Positions 12,305-22,352 of a DNA stretch of 64,000 bases are shown one piece after another. The stretch covers positions 144,593,012-144,657,011 of the forward strand of contig NC_059073.1 in NCBI RefSeq assembly GCF_020497125.1, read 5' to 3'. The DNA is from Mauremys mutica (Eukaryota; Chordata; Testudines; Geoemydidae). A model generated the notes under the pieces. It ran no database searches. It worked only from the letters and a program-made list of their open reading frames with translations, and was not told where the DNA came from. The translations under genes and the position numbers were made by a program. Within the stretch, counting starts at the first letter, position 1; every line of letters begins with the position of its first letter.

Positions 12305-13760
12305 TCACAGGTCAGTGTATGCAAAGCGGTGGCTGTCCTTAGTGTGGAGCAGTAGGAGAAGCCCCTCGTGCATCTCCCTCTTCTTTGCCTGCTGGGACTC
12401 CTGGATCCTTCTCCTTTCTGTTCTTTCCCTCTCCATCCAGTCTGCAATATTCACCCTCCAGACCCTCTGCTCACAGTCTGATGCAGCTCTGGCTTGCAGG
12501 ATCTTGCTGAACATGTCATCCTGCGTCCTCTTCTTTCTCTGACTCAAGCATTCTACGGGTGTAGACGGGGGAACCCCCGAAGGCCACAACAGCAGCAGCT
12601 GCGGGTACAAGACACAGAGGGTACCACTGTCAGTATGTGAAACAGAAAGTGAAAGTTAAGTTTCTGAACTCCCTTTCCATGCTTCCCTGAAGCTTTAAGC
12701 AAGACCTGCTGATTGAGTATGCTTCCAAGTGCACCATGGACAGCACTTGAGGGAAATGAGGAGGGTATTGCTTGGTTGTATAAACTATGAGTACAAGGCA
12801 ATGGTGCTGAATACCGGCACCATTTTTCACAGGCCGTGGTGATCTGAGCTGATATCCCACTCCTGAGGGTGACAAAGGCACAGAGAGCTCAGCTGCAGCT
12901 TGCATTCCCAAGGCCCATGTGCTGCAAGCCTGCATATTTCAACAGTGCCTGCTGAAGTTATCACGGACTGGAGTAGGAAAGCGCCCTACTGCAGAGGGGG
13001 AAATAAGGCTGCCGGCCCTAGAAACCTTTCCTCAAGATCATTCAAGAGGATTCAAGACACATCCCTGTGTACAGACATAAACCGCTACGCATGACAATCC
13101 CTCCAGCCACCCGCCTAACTCTAGAGGGGAATGAAAAACAGATAACTACTCTACCTCTTTGCTGTATCGCTACCTCGTCTAGTACAAGTACATTAAGGAA
13201 AAGTCGATAGCTTTGTCCTGCTAAGTTGGGGGCATCATCACTGTAATGGGAAATAAATTTACACACTTACCTGAGGTTCCTTCCCTTGCATCAGGCTTGA
13301 CAGCTGGAACTGGCTGGATTATGGTGGAGTCTCAAACAGATCCTGGCTCATGGCATAGTTGGGCCTCCCGGGCACACGTCCTTCGTCCTCTTTGTCCTCG
13401 CTGTTCACGCCAGGGGCCTCTGTCTCAGGCTCCTCGGCGGTACCCATGGTGGTGCATGGGGAGGTCTCCGCCAAATATGGCATGCAGCTCTTGGTAAAAG
13501 CAGGTCTGTGGCTCGACACTGGATTGACTGTCGGCCTCTCTGCCCTTCTGGTCTGCTTGCCGCAGTTCCTTCGTTTTCACGCAGCACTGCTGCCTGTCGT
13601 ACCCCTTCTCCTGCATCCCCCATGCAATCTGCTCGAAGATCTTCACATTTCTACGGCTGGTCCTTAGCTGTGCTTACACAGCCTCTTCTTCCCACAGGCC
13701 CAGGCGATCCAATATCTCCTGTCTACTCCAGGTTGGAACGTGTCTGGATTGCGTAGCCCG
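12305..13760 (-). pseudogene. Harbinger Myb/SANT-like accessory protein gene, broken
   Basis: Three minus-strand pieces correspond to the second gene typical of vertebrate Harbinger elements, a Myb-like DNA-binding protein that helps the transposase. At about 13760-13670 is VPTWSRQEILDRLGLWEEE-like sequence (first helix region). At 13646-13425 is KIFEQIAWGMQEKGYDRQQC followed by KTKELRQA and FYQELHAIFGGD-like sequence. At 12610-12305 is KKRTQDDMFSKILQARAASD followed by a Glu/Arg-rich helix. The frame is interrupted between and within the pieces. It is convergent with the transposase gene. Confidence 0.75.
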
Positions 13761-14275
13761 CATGGTCAGCTGGGTCCTTGTGCATAATACTGGAGAGCTG
13801 CTAAGTGGGGCAATCAAGAAAAGGCATTTAAAAAATTCTTGGGGGTTTGGTGGGAGGAGGCTTCTGGTCTCTGTGACCCCCTGGGCAGTGGAATTAACCA
13901 TTGTGACCAGAGTGGTCAGTGTATGGTATTGTGGGACAGCTGCTGGAGGTCTGCGAGGGTCAACATAGGTAACACAGTATCTGCAGCAGTGCTGCGTTGA
14001 CCTCAGTACATTGATCATGATTCAGTGCTGCTCGAGGAGGTGATGTTACTATGTCGGTGTAATGGAGAGCTTACATCAGTGAGAAACAAATTTAAATGTA
14101 GACACACACCCAGCAGGTCAGTGCATGGCGGCTTACATCAACCTAACTTTGTAGTGTAGACCAGGCCTAAGGGACAGCCTTTTAAAGGTATTCAGGTGCC
14201 TAACTCCCATTGATTTTTTGTATAAGCGCTGGGTGCCCAAATACCTATAAAATTGGGCCCTAAAAACTTTTTGCC

Positions 14276-15610
14276 ACAAAGCCAAACAACTTGGTTTTGT
14301 CAAAACTTCAGTTTCTCCCTCCAGGTGACTACTTCAATTGGGGACAGTGATAGTGTCTCTGCAGATCTGCAAGGGAAAAGGGGGGATAGTGTCTCTTACT
14401 ATTAATTTCACTATCATCTTTCTACCACCCAACCAAAAAAAAAAAAAAAAGTTTTCTCAGTCCAGCATCCTTCCCATTTAAATTATCTGACTTCTTTAAA
14501 CTGGGAAGCCCAACGTATATTGTAAATTCAAGTGACACTGTCAGGGGCCCAGCAACTAGCTACTGCAATGACCGATATGCTGGAAAAATGAGAGAGAAAT
14601 CTCTTAAAAGAGGAAGAAATAAAGATAGCGAGAAAGGCAGATAAACAGAGGAGAAAAACGATAGCTGTATAGTTAAATTAAGACATGCAGATAGATATAA
14701 ACAGATTAAGAAAGAGAGATGATGGCTACATGAGATTACACTCAAAACATCTAAAAACATAAATGATTTTAAGACTAATCTGAACGGAAATATGTTTCTG
14801 ATCGGTCTTCAGCTATCCAAATGTGATGGTGCCCAAATGCAGGGGGAAAAAACTATTTTAGCACTTAGAAATATTCAGGATGAAAATGTAACAGCAAAAA
14901 TATCTAAAGATACAATCCAAGAAAATGTTTAGCAATCACAATCACCTACCAAGCCATCTGGCAAGAGAAGAAAAATCTAACAACACTCGGGGATTGTTCC
15001 CTGGTACATGCCGCTCTCGGAAATGCTGCATCTATCAGGTTCACTTGAATTCAGAAGAGATTTACCTGCCCCAATGCCAAAGACAAAGTACTTTCCATTT
15101 TCCAGATTTGCAAGGAATGTCTAAGCATTTGGATTAGTAAGAGCAGGAAAGAATGTCCATAATTCTGTCTCTCGGCAAGAAATCGGGACCACTCCAAATT
15201 CCATTTCCTGTTTCTAAACAAGAGGTTGCAAATTGCTTCCTTTTCCGGAGTACAATTACCCGCAGAGCACACGCAGAGTGGACTCAGCCGCAAATATCAG
15301 AGAGGCCAAACTGACGCAACATTACACCTGGCATCACTGCCCAGCGGGAATATTGTTAGAGACGATCCAAATGAGAGGCGAACAGATTTGGGAAGCAACT
15401 TTTTCGCTCCGTTGCAAACAAATGCTGCTATTTTGGAATGTCTCCATGCCAGCTGGCTATCCCTAAAGCATGCAAGAAAGAACCAAGCACCTGCACAGAA
15501 GAAGGCAGCATCTTCACTGATTCGGTCATTTCGGAGAGACATACAAATTCACCCTAAATTAAAATTCTGATTTCAAAGCTCTCCTTTTGCCTGCCTCACA
15601 GCAAAGCTTC
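14276..15610. other. Unique intronic DNA, possible conserved non-coding element at 15180-15570
   Basis: 14420-14950 is A-rich with an A16 run. 15180-15570 lacks repeat signatures and has mixed composition. Confidence 0.4.
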
Positions 15611-15614
15611 ATCT

Positions 15615-15890
15615 TAGATTCACAGATTCCAAGGCCAGAAGGGACCACTGTGATCAGCTAAACCGACCTCCTGTACACAGGCCAGAGAGCTCCAGGAGCA
15701 GCTGGACTGTACATACTGTTCAGAATTCCCACCGATTTGCAAAGCATTAATACCTTTCAGTGCTGGTTTCCAGGCTTGGTTCCACCCAATCGTTTTATGA
15801 GTTGGCTATGGACGCTATGTTACTAATTTCCACAGCCTCTTGGAGAGAAAAATGAACCACAAGTTTAAGTAGGTTTCAGCCATGTCTGGC
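15615..15890 (-). mobile_element. CR1 LINE 3' fragment
   Basis: The plus strand begins GATTCACAGATTCCAAGGCCAGAAGGGACCA, the reverse complement of a typical CR1 3' terminus, and continues through GTGATCAGCTAAACCGACCTCC. The inner end is poorly defined. Confidence 0.65.
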
Positions 15891-15956
15891 TCAAACCTTT
15901 TCGGCTCAGAACATTACTAGAATGTCGGGTTCTAGGTGGTATGGGGAGTGATCTTC

Positions 15957-16165
15957 AAGGCTAAGATTTTCAAAAGTGACCAGTGATTTCGGATGCCTCA
16001 ATTTTCGATTGCCCAGCTTGAGATCCCTTAAAGGGACTGGACTTTCCCTGGGCTGGGTGCTCAGCACTTTCTGAAGCTGCCCCTTTTTAAGGTGTCTTGA
16101 GTGGAGCACCCAAAAAAATGAGGCACCCAGAATCACTAATCAATTTTTAAAATATTGGCCTAACA
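15957..16165. mobile_element. Palindromic MITE
   Basis: GGCTAAGATTTTCAAAAGTGACCAGTGATTTCGG pairs with AGAATCACTAATCAATTTTTAAAATATTGGCC. The middle has GGTGCTCAGCACTTTCTGAAG. Confidence 0.65.
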
Positions 16166-16294
16166 TTCTGCCTTGCTACTTTGTTTAGAATAAGCTAAAG
16201 CCTGTTTCCTCACCAAACTAGTTCTCCTCCTGTCATGTGCATGTGACTTTGTTATTGTAGGGTTTAGCTTGTTTCTAAAAAGCAGGCTTTTAAA

Positions 16295-16550
16295 TAACAA
16301 TGATTAGTATTATTTGTATGAGAACCCCACTGGGCTAGGGGTTATACTAACAGTGAAAGAGAGCCGCTCTCCCCAAAGAGCTGGTAATCTAAATAGACAT
16401 GATAGACAAAGGGAGTATTATTGTACAGATGGGAGGAACTGGGACAAAGATTTTTGTTCTCAGCATGTGCAGCACCTAACACAATGGGGATCTGATCACT
16501 GATTGAGACCTCTCGGCACTACCGAAATACAAACGCTGCTAATTAAAATC
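16295..16550. repeat. Two SINE tail fragments in opposite orientation
   Basis: 16305-16425 is minus-strand (TTATTTGTATGAGAACCCCACTG...AAAGAGCTGGTAATCTAAATAGACATGATAGACAAAGG). 16460-16550 is plus-strand (CATGTGCAGCACCTAACACAATGGGGATCTG...). They may form a small foldback. Confidence 0.65.
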
Positions 16551-17239
16551 ATCATAATTCGGGAGGAGATTTTGCAAAGGCACCACAAACCCTGATCCTG
16601 CTCTCAATGAAGTCAGTGGCAAAACTCCTGCTCACTCCAACAGTGCCGAGCCAGTCCTAATTCTCACTGAAACTCAATGGGAGTCAGGCATCAACGTGCC
16701 ATTTGTGTCTTTGAAAACTTCCCTGTAAGTGACATGCAAGGTCACACAGGGTGCCTGTATCAGAGCCCAGAGTGGAACCCCAGAACCCCTGAATCCCACT
16801 TGCCAGCACCCTTCCTCCCACTGCATTGATGGTTTATAACTTACTGCACCAACCCATCATGACCAAATAATCTTAAACTACCCAAGAACATCGTTTCCAC
16901 TCAAGAATAAAAATCACGAAACAGAATAGTGTGTCAGTTCTGGTAGGGTTACAGCTGTTTGTTATTGTAGGGTTACACTAGCTTCTTATTGTAGGACCAA
17001 GCATTATTTGTAGAGATGGATTACAACCATTTTTGTTAACACGGGGCGCTCTTGTGCATTGTGCTCCGAGAACTGATTTGTTTGAACTTTTAAGTTGGTT
17101 CAATAAAAGATTTTACCTCACGCACTCCTATGGATTTTTGCAGACAGAAGGAGAAATGAAAAGTAAAATATATTAGCCTTAAGGGTGTGTGTTTAAAGAG
17201 CAATTGACAGGTGCATGTTTTATTTGGAGACCATTTTGC

Positions 17240-18060
17240 AGATCAAGTCTGTTGTATAACATGAGAGCTGCCATACTGGGTCTGACCATTGGTCCAGCTA
17301 GCTCATTCTCCAACAGTGGCCAGTACCAGAGCATTAGAGGAAGCATACAGACCAGGGGAAGTATGGAGTGATCGACTCCCATTTTCACTCCCGGTTTCTG
17401 ATAGCCATAGGTTTATGAATACCCGGAGCATGGAGTTGTGTCCCTGGACATCTTGGCTAATAGCCATTGACAGACCTAGCCTCCATGAACTAATCTAGTT
17501 CTTTTCTAAACCCAATTATACTTTTGGCCTTCACAATATCCCCTGGCAATGAGTTCCGCAGGTTAGTTGTGCGTTGTGTGAAAAAGTACTTCCTCTTGTT
17601 TGTATTGAACCTGCTGCCTATTAATTTCACTAGGTGACTCCTAGTTCTTGTGTTATGTGAAGCAGTAAATAACACTTCCCTGTTCACTTTCTCCACATCA
17701 TCCATGATTTTATAGACCATCATATCCCTCTTCTGTTGTCTCTTTTCTAAGCTGAACAGCCCATATCTTTTTAGTGTCTCCTAGTATGGAACCCTTTTCT
17801 TACCCTTGATCAGCTGTGTTGCCCTTCCCTGAGCCTTTTCTAGTTCCACTATATCCTTTTAGAGATGGGACGACCAGAACTGGACACAGTATTCAAGGTG
17901 TGGGTTCACTGTGGATTTATAGTGACATTAAGGTACTTTCAGTCTTATCTTCTATCCCTTTCCTAATAGTTCCTACCATGCTGTTGGCCTTTTTGACCAC
18001 TGCGGCAGTTTTCAGAGAACTATCCACGGTGATTCCAAGATCCCTCTTGGGGGGTAACCA
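17240..18060 (-). mobile_element. CR1 LINE 3' fragment with RT C-terminal coding remnant
   Basis: The minus strand carries the end of the RT reading frame (17723-17490: [20 protein letters not shown], then [17 protein letters not shown], then [11 protein letters not shown]) followed by the 3' UTR. It ends near 17240 at the reverse complement of CTGCCATACTGGGTCTGACCATTGG. It is truncated at its 5' end near 18060 and several frames are broken. Confidence 0.85.
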
Positions 18061-18574
18061 CTAATTTAGAAGTCATTGTTGTATATGGATATATTTTCTT
18101 TCTTCTCTTGCTAGTACCTTGTTAGCGAAAACATTCTCATGGGAAAAGGAAAGGGTCTTAGTACTTTGAAAGCTTCCGTGTGAGATTTCAGCAGTGCTGG
18201 GCCATGAGCAGAAATCTGGGTACTGTATTTGTTTATGACCTTATAACTTCTATGATAACCAAATGTCCCAAACCCTTCAGGGCATTCTCTCTTCAGATGG
18301 CGGGAGCAGCAGCAGAAATGGGCATATGCTCCAGAGGGAGAGATTCCCTGCAAAAACCCTTAAGAATAAAATAGGTTAGACCTACAAAAAGTGAGCAACC
18401 GGGAGCTCAACTTGAGACCCCTGGATCTTAGTTGTCAGAGGGGCTGAGCACTTCCACTGCCTTAGCCAGAGTTGCATTTCCTCAGTACCCATGGATACCG
18501 AAGCTGGAGGAACCCTAAAACCAGCAACCACGGGGGAAAATCCTATGACTGTTTGATCTCTGCTGAGGCAGCAA

Positions 18575-18645
18575 CCAAGTAGGTCAGACTAGACGATCCT
18601 TCTGGTCCTTTCTGGCCTTAAAACCGCAGCAAAATCTAGAATGGA
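18575..18645 (+). mobile_element. CR1 3' tail remnant
   Basis: GTAGGTCAGACTAGACGATCCTTCTGGTCCTTTCTGGCCTTAAAA is the terminal segment of a CR1 3' UTR. The preceding bases (18370-18570) may belong to the same copy but are too diverged to assign. Confidence 0.5.
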
Positions 18646-19984
18646 GTGAATGCATGTAATCACAGATGCACCTACGCCACTACCAATGCTGCTGCTAAGC
18701 AGTGCGTGGCTGCTGGATCAGAGTCTGATGGGCTGGAGCACTCGTTCCACATAGGTTCCCTGGGCCAAACCTTCTGCTCCACTGAGCTCACGTTGCACCA
18801 GCTGCAACTCTTGTCCCCCCATGTAAGAAAAGTACTCAAAGACCATCCCAACCAAGACTCCCATCCCCTACTGGAGCAAGCTCCGGAGCATGGGTCCAAA
18901 GAGCCCAGGAGGAGAACAGGGGATTGGCTTCTGTGGGTGTCCTATAAAATAATCAGATCTGAATGATCCATAAGCGAATTGGGCACATCAGTCAATTTTA
19001 CCCGGTAGTGTTGTTTAAAACAATTAGGATTTGAGGGCACCTGGTTAGATCAGACCCTAACATCCCCAGACACTTCATCCCCCTTGGTATGGTTCAGTTA
19101 TTCCAGACTTGAGCTTTCCAGGCAGTATTCAGCACTGAGCCAGGAACTTTGTCCTTCCACTCCGGAGGCCTGATCAGTGGCTTGTAAACCACACCGCCCC
19201 CGCTCCCCAACCTCATTCCTGGAACAAATAGCAACTGGGCTGTGATGGGGGCCAGAATCCTGGCTGGCTTTTTTTTTTTTTAAGTTTGCAAGCTGCTGCT
19301 AATGTGATTTGCTCTTTTGGTTACTCTGTTGAGTGTAAATGCAGCTGGCCGTCTTTTATCTGAAACTCGATTGTCCTGGCTCTGACCGTGCTCAGAGGGA
19401 GTGCTGGGCTATTTGAATGATAAAGAACCAATACAGAGATAATTAAAAATAGATATTTCAGCCTTGGCCAGCATGGTTACTAGTACATGGTGGGGAACAG
19501 GCAACCAGCCTGCATTTGTTGAAGAAGAGCTAGTTAGCAGATGCTTCAGTTGGGCTTGGTTTCCGCCTGGCGGTGCTGAGCAACTGACATGGATTTAGGG
19601 CCTGATTCTTTATTCTGCACCTTCTGCAGTTGTGCCACGTGGGGATCAGAAGGGAACTATTTTACACCCTCCTTGCCCTGGTGTAAATGACTGTCCACAA
19701 TGCAGGGCAATGGCAGTTCAAACCCCTTGTGTTATCTCCTGGGATGATCTCATGCCACACGGTGACCGATAACAGGCAAGCGCTACGTACTATCAATATT
19801 TCGCTACCTCCTCCTCCCCCGTTAAACTGGGGCATCCCTTAATGCCAGGGGGGCAGCAGCTCCCTGCCTGGGTGCCTGCTCATCTTGCCATCCCACAGCT
19901 GCTCTCCAAAGAGACCCCTGGAGCAGGACGCCTATGCTGGCCATTAATTACTTTGCAAGGCCTGTCTGCCCATCAGATCTACTA
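18646..19984. other. Unique intronic DNA, possible conserved non-coding element at 19270-19500
   Basis: 19280-19500 has AT-rich homeodomain-like sites (GATAATTAAAAATAG, TTTGAATGATAAAG) and no repeat signature. A short palindromic MITE remnant lies near 19588-19700. Confidence 0.4.
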
Positions 19985-20185
19985 GCTTACAATACAGCTA
20001 CCTAGCGCTTCTCATTGCTCGCTCTCAAAGTGCTTTACAACAGAGGTCAGTATGATTCTCCTCATTCTACAGAGGGAGAATCAGAGACACAGAGAGGGTC
20101 GCTCCAGGGCAGTGACGGAGCTGGGAACAGAATCCAGGCGTTCTGCTGAGTTCCTGTCCAGCGTGCTATCCACACTGGCTCCCCT
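19985..20185 (-). repeat. tRNA-derived or core SINE remnant
   Basis: CTACCTAGCGCTTCTCATT...CAAAGTGCTTTACAACAG...GGAGAATCAGAGACACAGAGAGGGTCG...GACGGAGCTGGGAACAGAATCCAGG is the reverse complement of a SINE body. Confidence 0.65.
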
Positions 20186-21439
20186 GCATCAAAAATCACC
20201 ACCCCCAGAGCCTTTTTCAGACAGAGCCCTGGGCATTCTGTGTGAAATGACACGATCCATTTCAGACCCACACATCTGTCTGAAAACACTTCCCTTGTTA
20301 CCATAACACACACGGTCCCTGTTAACTGAAGGAGATCGGAGGGCTAGGAAAAATATTTCTCACTGATCTTTTCAGTCTGTTTCCTTTACGCACTGGACAG
20401 CACTAAGTCAGTGTGCAGACAGTTTCACATTTCTCCCTATATGATCAGTTTCCTTGGTCTTTCACATGGCAAAGGAGAAGAGAAAAACATTTTAGAAAAT
20501 CCTCAGAAATTGGGAGGGGGACTCCAGGCCATGGCTAGAAACTGAAACTTTTAACATTTGTTTAATTCACAAATTACATGTGTAGAGTGGCTCTATAATG
20601 TGACTCTTTTCTTTTTTTTTAACAAGCAACATGTGTATTTAAAATAAAATACCAAAACAAGACACTCGACATCAAACACTTCTCCCGGGAAGATGGTAAG
20701 AGCACAGACACCACATGATGGATGTGCTGTCACGCTGCTTAATGTACTACTGGAAGGAGCTCCGATGCCACAGTGATTAAGAAGCTAGAAAGAACCAGTC
20801 CCATCCTTCCAGTATGGTTACTCCGCAGCCTGACTGCCTTTATGCCACGATTCCCATCAGTTCTCACGAGCTAAGGAGGGCCGTGTTGCATGAGTACTTG
20901 GACAGGGGGATCGCCAAGGAACGTGTTGCTGGAGAGTCACTATCATTTTTTCCTCTTAGCTGGTGTGGTGGTGAGATGGGGACGTACTGTAAAACCGAGA
21001 GCCTGGTTATTAATGATCCCATGGTGCTGTTCTCCAAGGGTAGGAGTCAGGAGTCCTGGCCAAAAGCCAACTTTGGTCATCAGACTCTGCCTTGCTGAAA
21101 ACTTCCCCTGCAATTTCAATCATGGGAAAACAGATCTCCACCCACGTGGTGTCAAAGTCCAGGTAAAGGGACAGAGGCCAAAGCCAGCAAAGCGGGAGGG
21201 ATCCTGCTTTAACACAGACGTGCAGAGAGAAGAGCAGAGCTAGGATATAAACAGAGGAAACCAGAGGAAGGAAAGGGACAATGCCAAATTCTCCAGTCAA
21301 AGCTATGCGCACTGTGCACGGCTCCCTGGTTCTCCAGAGCCCCGCTGAGCCACCAGGGAGGGCGGGCTGAGTCACTGACCAGTTAGGAAGCAGGGGCTAC
21401 AAGTCAGAACTATTGGTTAACTTCACATCTTCCCCACTA
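20186..21439. other. No feature recognised
   Basis: I see no coding domain and no clear repeat here. Confidence 0.55.
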
Positions 21440-21965
21440 ACTTGGTGGTTGACCTTGGGAAAGTCATGTCCCTGCCCCATGCCTCAGTTTCCTCACCTGT
21501 AAAAAGGAAACAATAGTGCAGGCTGTGAGGCTCAACTCATTAATGTCTGTAAAGCGGATGGATAGTGCCCCATCCCTGCTCCGGCCACTGCCCTGCACCT
21601 GGCCAAAAATCAACACAGCCTTGTGCAACATCTCGCCGTGGGCTAACGAGCTGCATTGTACCAATACTCCTCGGGATTTTCTAGCCATATCAATTCACAG
21701 CAGGAGTGGGTGGCTGCGAGCACTATCAAGGTACAACGAGGATCCTTCATCCCCTGCTGCTGCTGGGAATCCAGGCACAGCTGTAGTGATGTTGGAGAGG
21801 ATTACATGCAATGAGTTGTGCCTCAGTTTCCCCTCCCATCTTTTGCCTATCTTGTCTAATTAGAATGCAAGGTCTCTGCAGCAAGTGCTGTCTCTTCCCA
21901 TGCATAAGCACAGCACCCAGAGCAAGGGAGTCCTGATCTTGTGACCTCTATGTGCTGCTGTCATA
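21440..21965 (+). repeat. Two SINE fragments directly left of the DIRS element
   Basis: 21445-21570 has GACCTTGGGAAAGTCATGTCCCTGCCCCATGCCTCAGTTTCCTCACC. 21815-21965 has TGTGCCTCAGTTTCCCCTCCCATC...TAGAATGCAAGGTCTCTGCAG and AAGCACAGCACCCAGAGCAAGG. Both are plus-strand and diverged. Confidence 0.65.
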
Positions 21966-22017
21966 CGAACTCTGAAAACCCCGTAAAAAGACGGTTACTC
22001 ACCTGTAGTAACTGGTG

Positions 22018-22197
22018 TTCTTCGAGATGTGTTGCTCCTATCCATTCCATTGTAGGTGCGCGCGCCGCGCGTGCCCGGTTCTTCGGAACATTTTTAGCCT
22101 AGCAACTCCGGCGGGCCGGCTGGCGCCCCCTGGAGTGGCGCCGCCACGGCGCCTGTTATATACCCCAGCCGGCCCGTCCGCTCCTCAGTTCCTTCTT
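22018..22197 (+). repeat. DIRS left inverted terminal repeat
   Basis: This 180-bp arm is the reverse complement of 27908-28088. It is nearly perfect from the TTCGAG end motif through TGCTCCTAT, CATTCCATTGTAGGTG, a GCGCGC-rich segment and GCCGGCCCGTCCGCTCC. Left of it, 21986-22017 is extra sequence unique to this end, containing ACTCACCTGTAGTAACTGG. Outer ends that differ between the two repeats are normal for DIRS elements. Confidence 0.92.
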
Positions 22198-22226
22198 GCC
22201 GGCTATTCCGACAGTGGGGAAGGAGG

Positions 22227-22336
22227 GCGGGTCTGGAATGGATAGGAGCAACACATCTCGAAGAACACCAGTTACTACAGGTGAGTAACCGTCTTTTCTT
22301 CTTCGAGTGATTGCTCCTATGCATTCCATTGTAGGT
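22227..22336 (+). repeat. DIRS internal complementary region (template for end joining)
   Basis: The first part, ending GTAACCGTCTTTT at 22297, is the reverse complement of the left terminus 21986-22053. The next part, starting CTTCTTCGAGTGATTGCTCC, is the reverse complement of the right terminus. The junction of the two termini is thus pre-copied inside the element. In the DIRS replication model this region splints the cDNA ends into a circle. It lies just beyond the recombinase stop codon (22353). Confidence 0.9.
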
Positions 22337-22352
22337 GATTCCCAAGCCTTAC

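Larger units (their letters stand above)
10268..14167. mobile_element. PIF/Harbinger DNA transposon, complete ends but decayed genes
   Basis: The ends are inverted repeats: GGGCACGTCTACACAGCAAA at the left, and the reverse complement GGCCTGGTCTACACTACAAA at the right. A 3-bp TAA duplication flanks them (10265-10267 and 14168-14170), matching the TWA target of this superfamily. The element has the two usual genes, a transposase on the plus strand and a Myb-like protein on the minus strand, convergent. Both carry stops or frame breaks, so this copy could not move by itself. Its ends match many short MITEs in the window. Confidence 0.88.
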
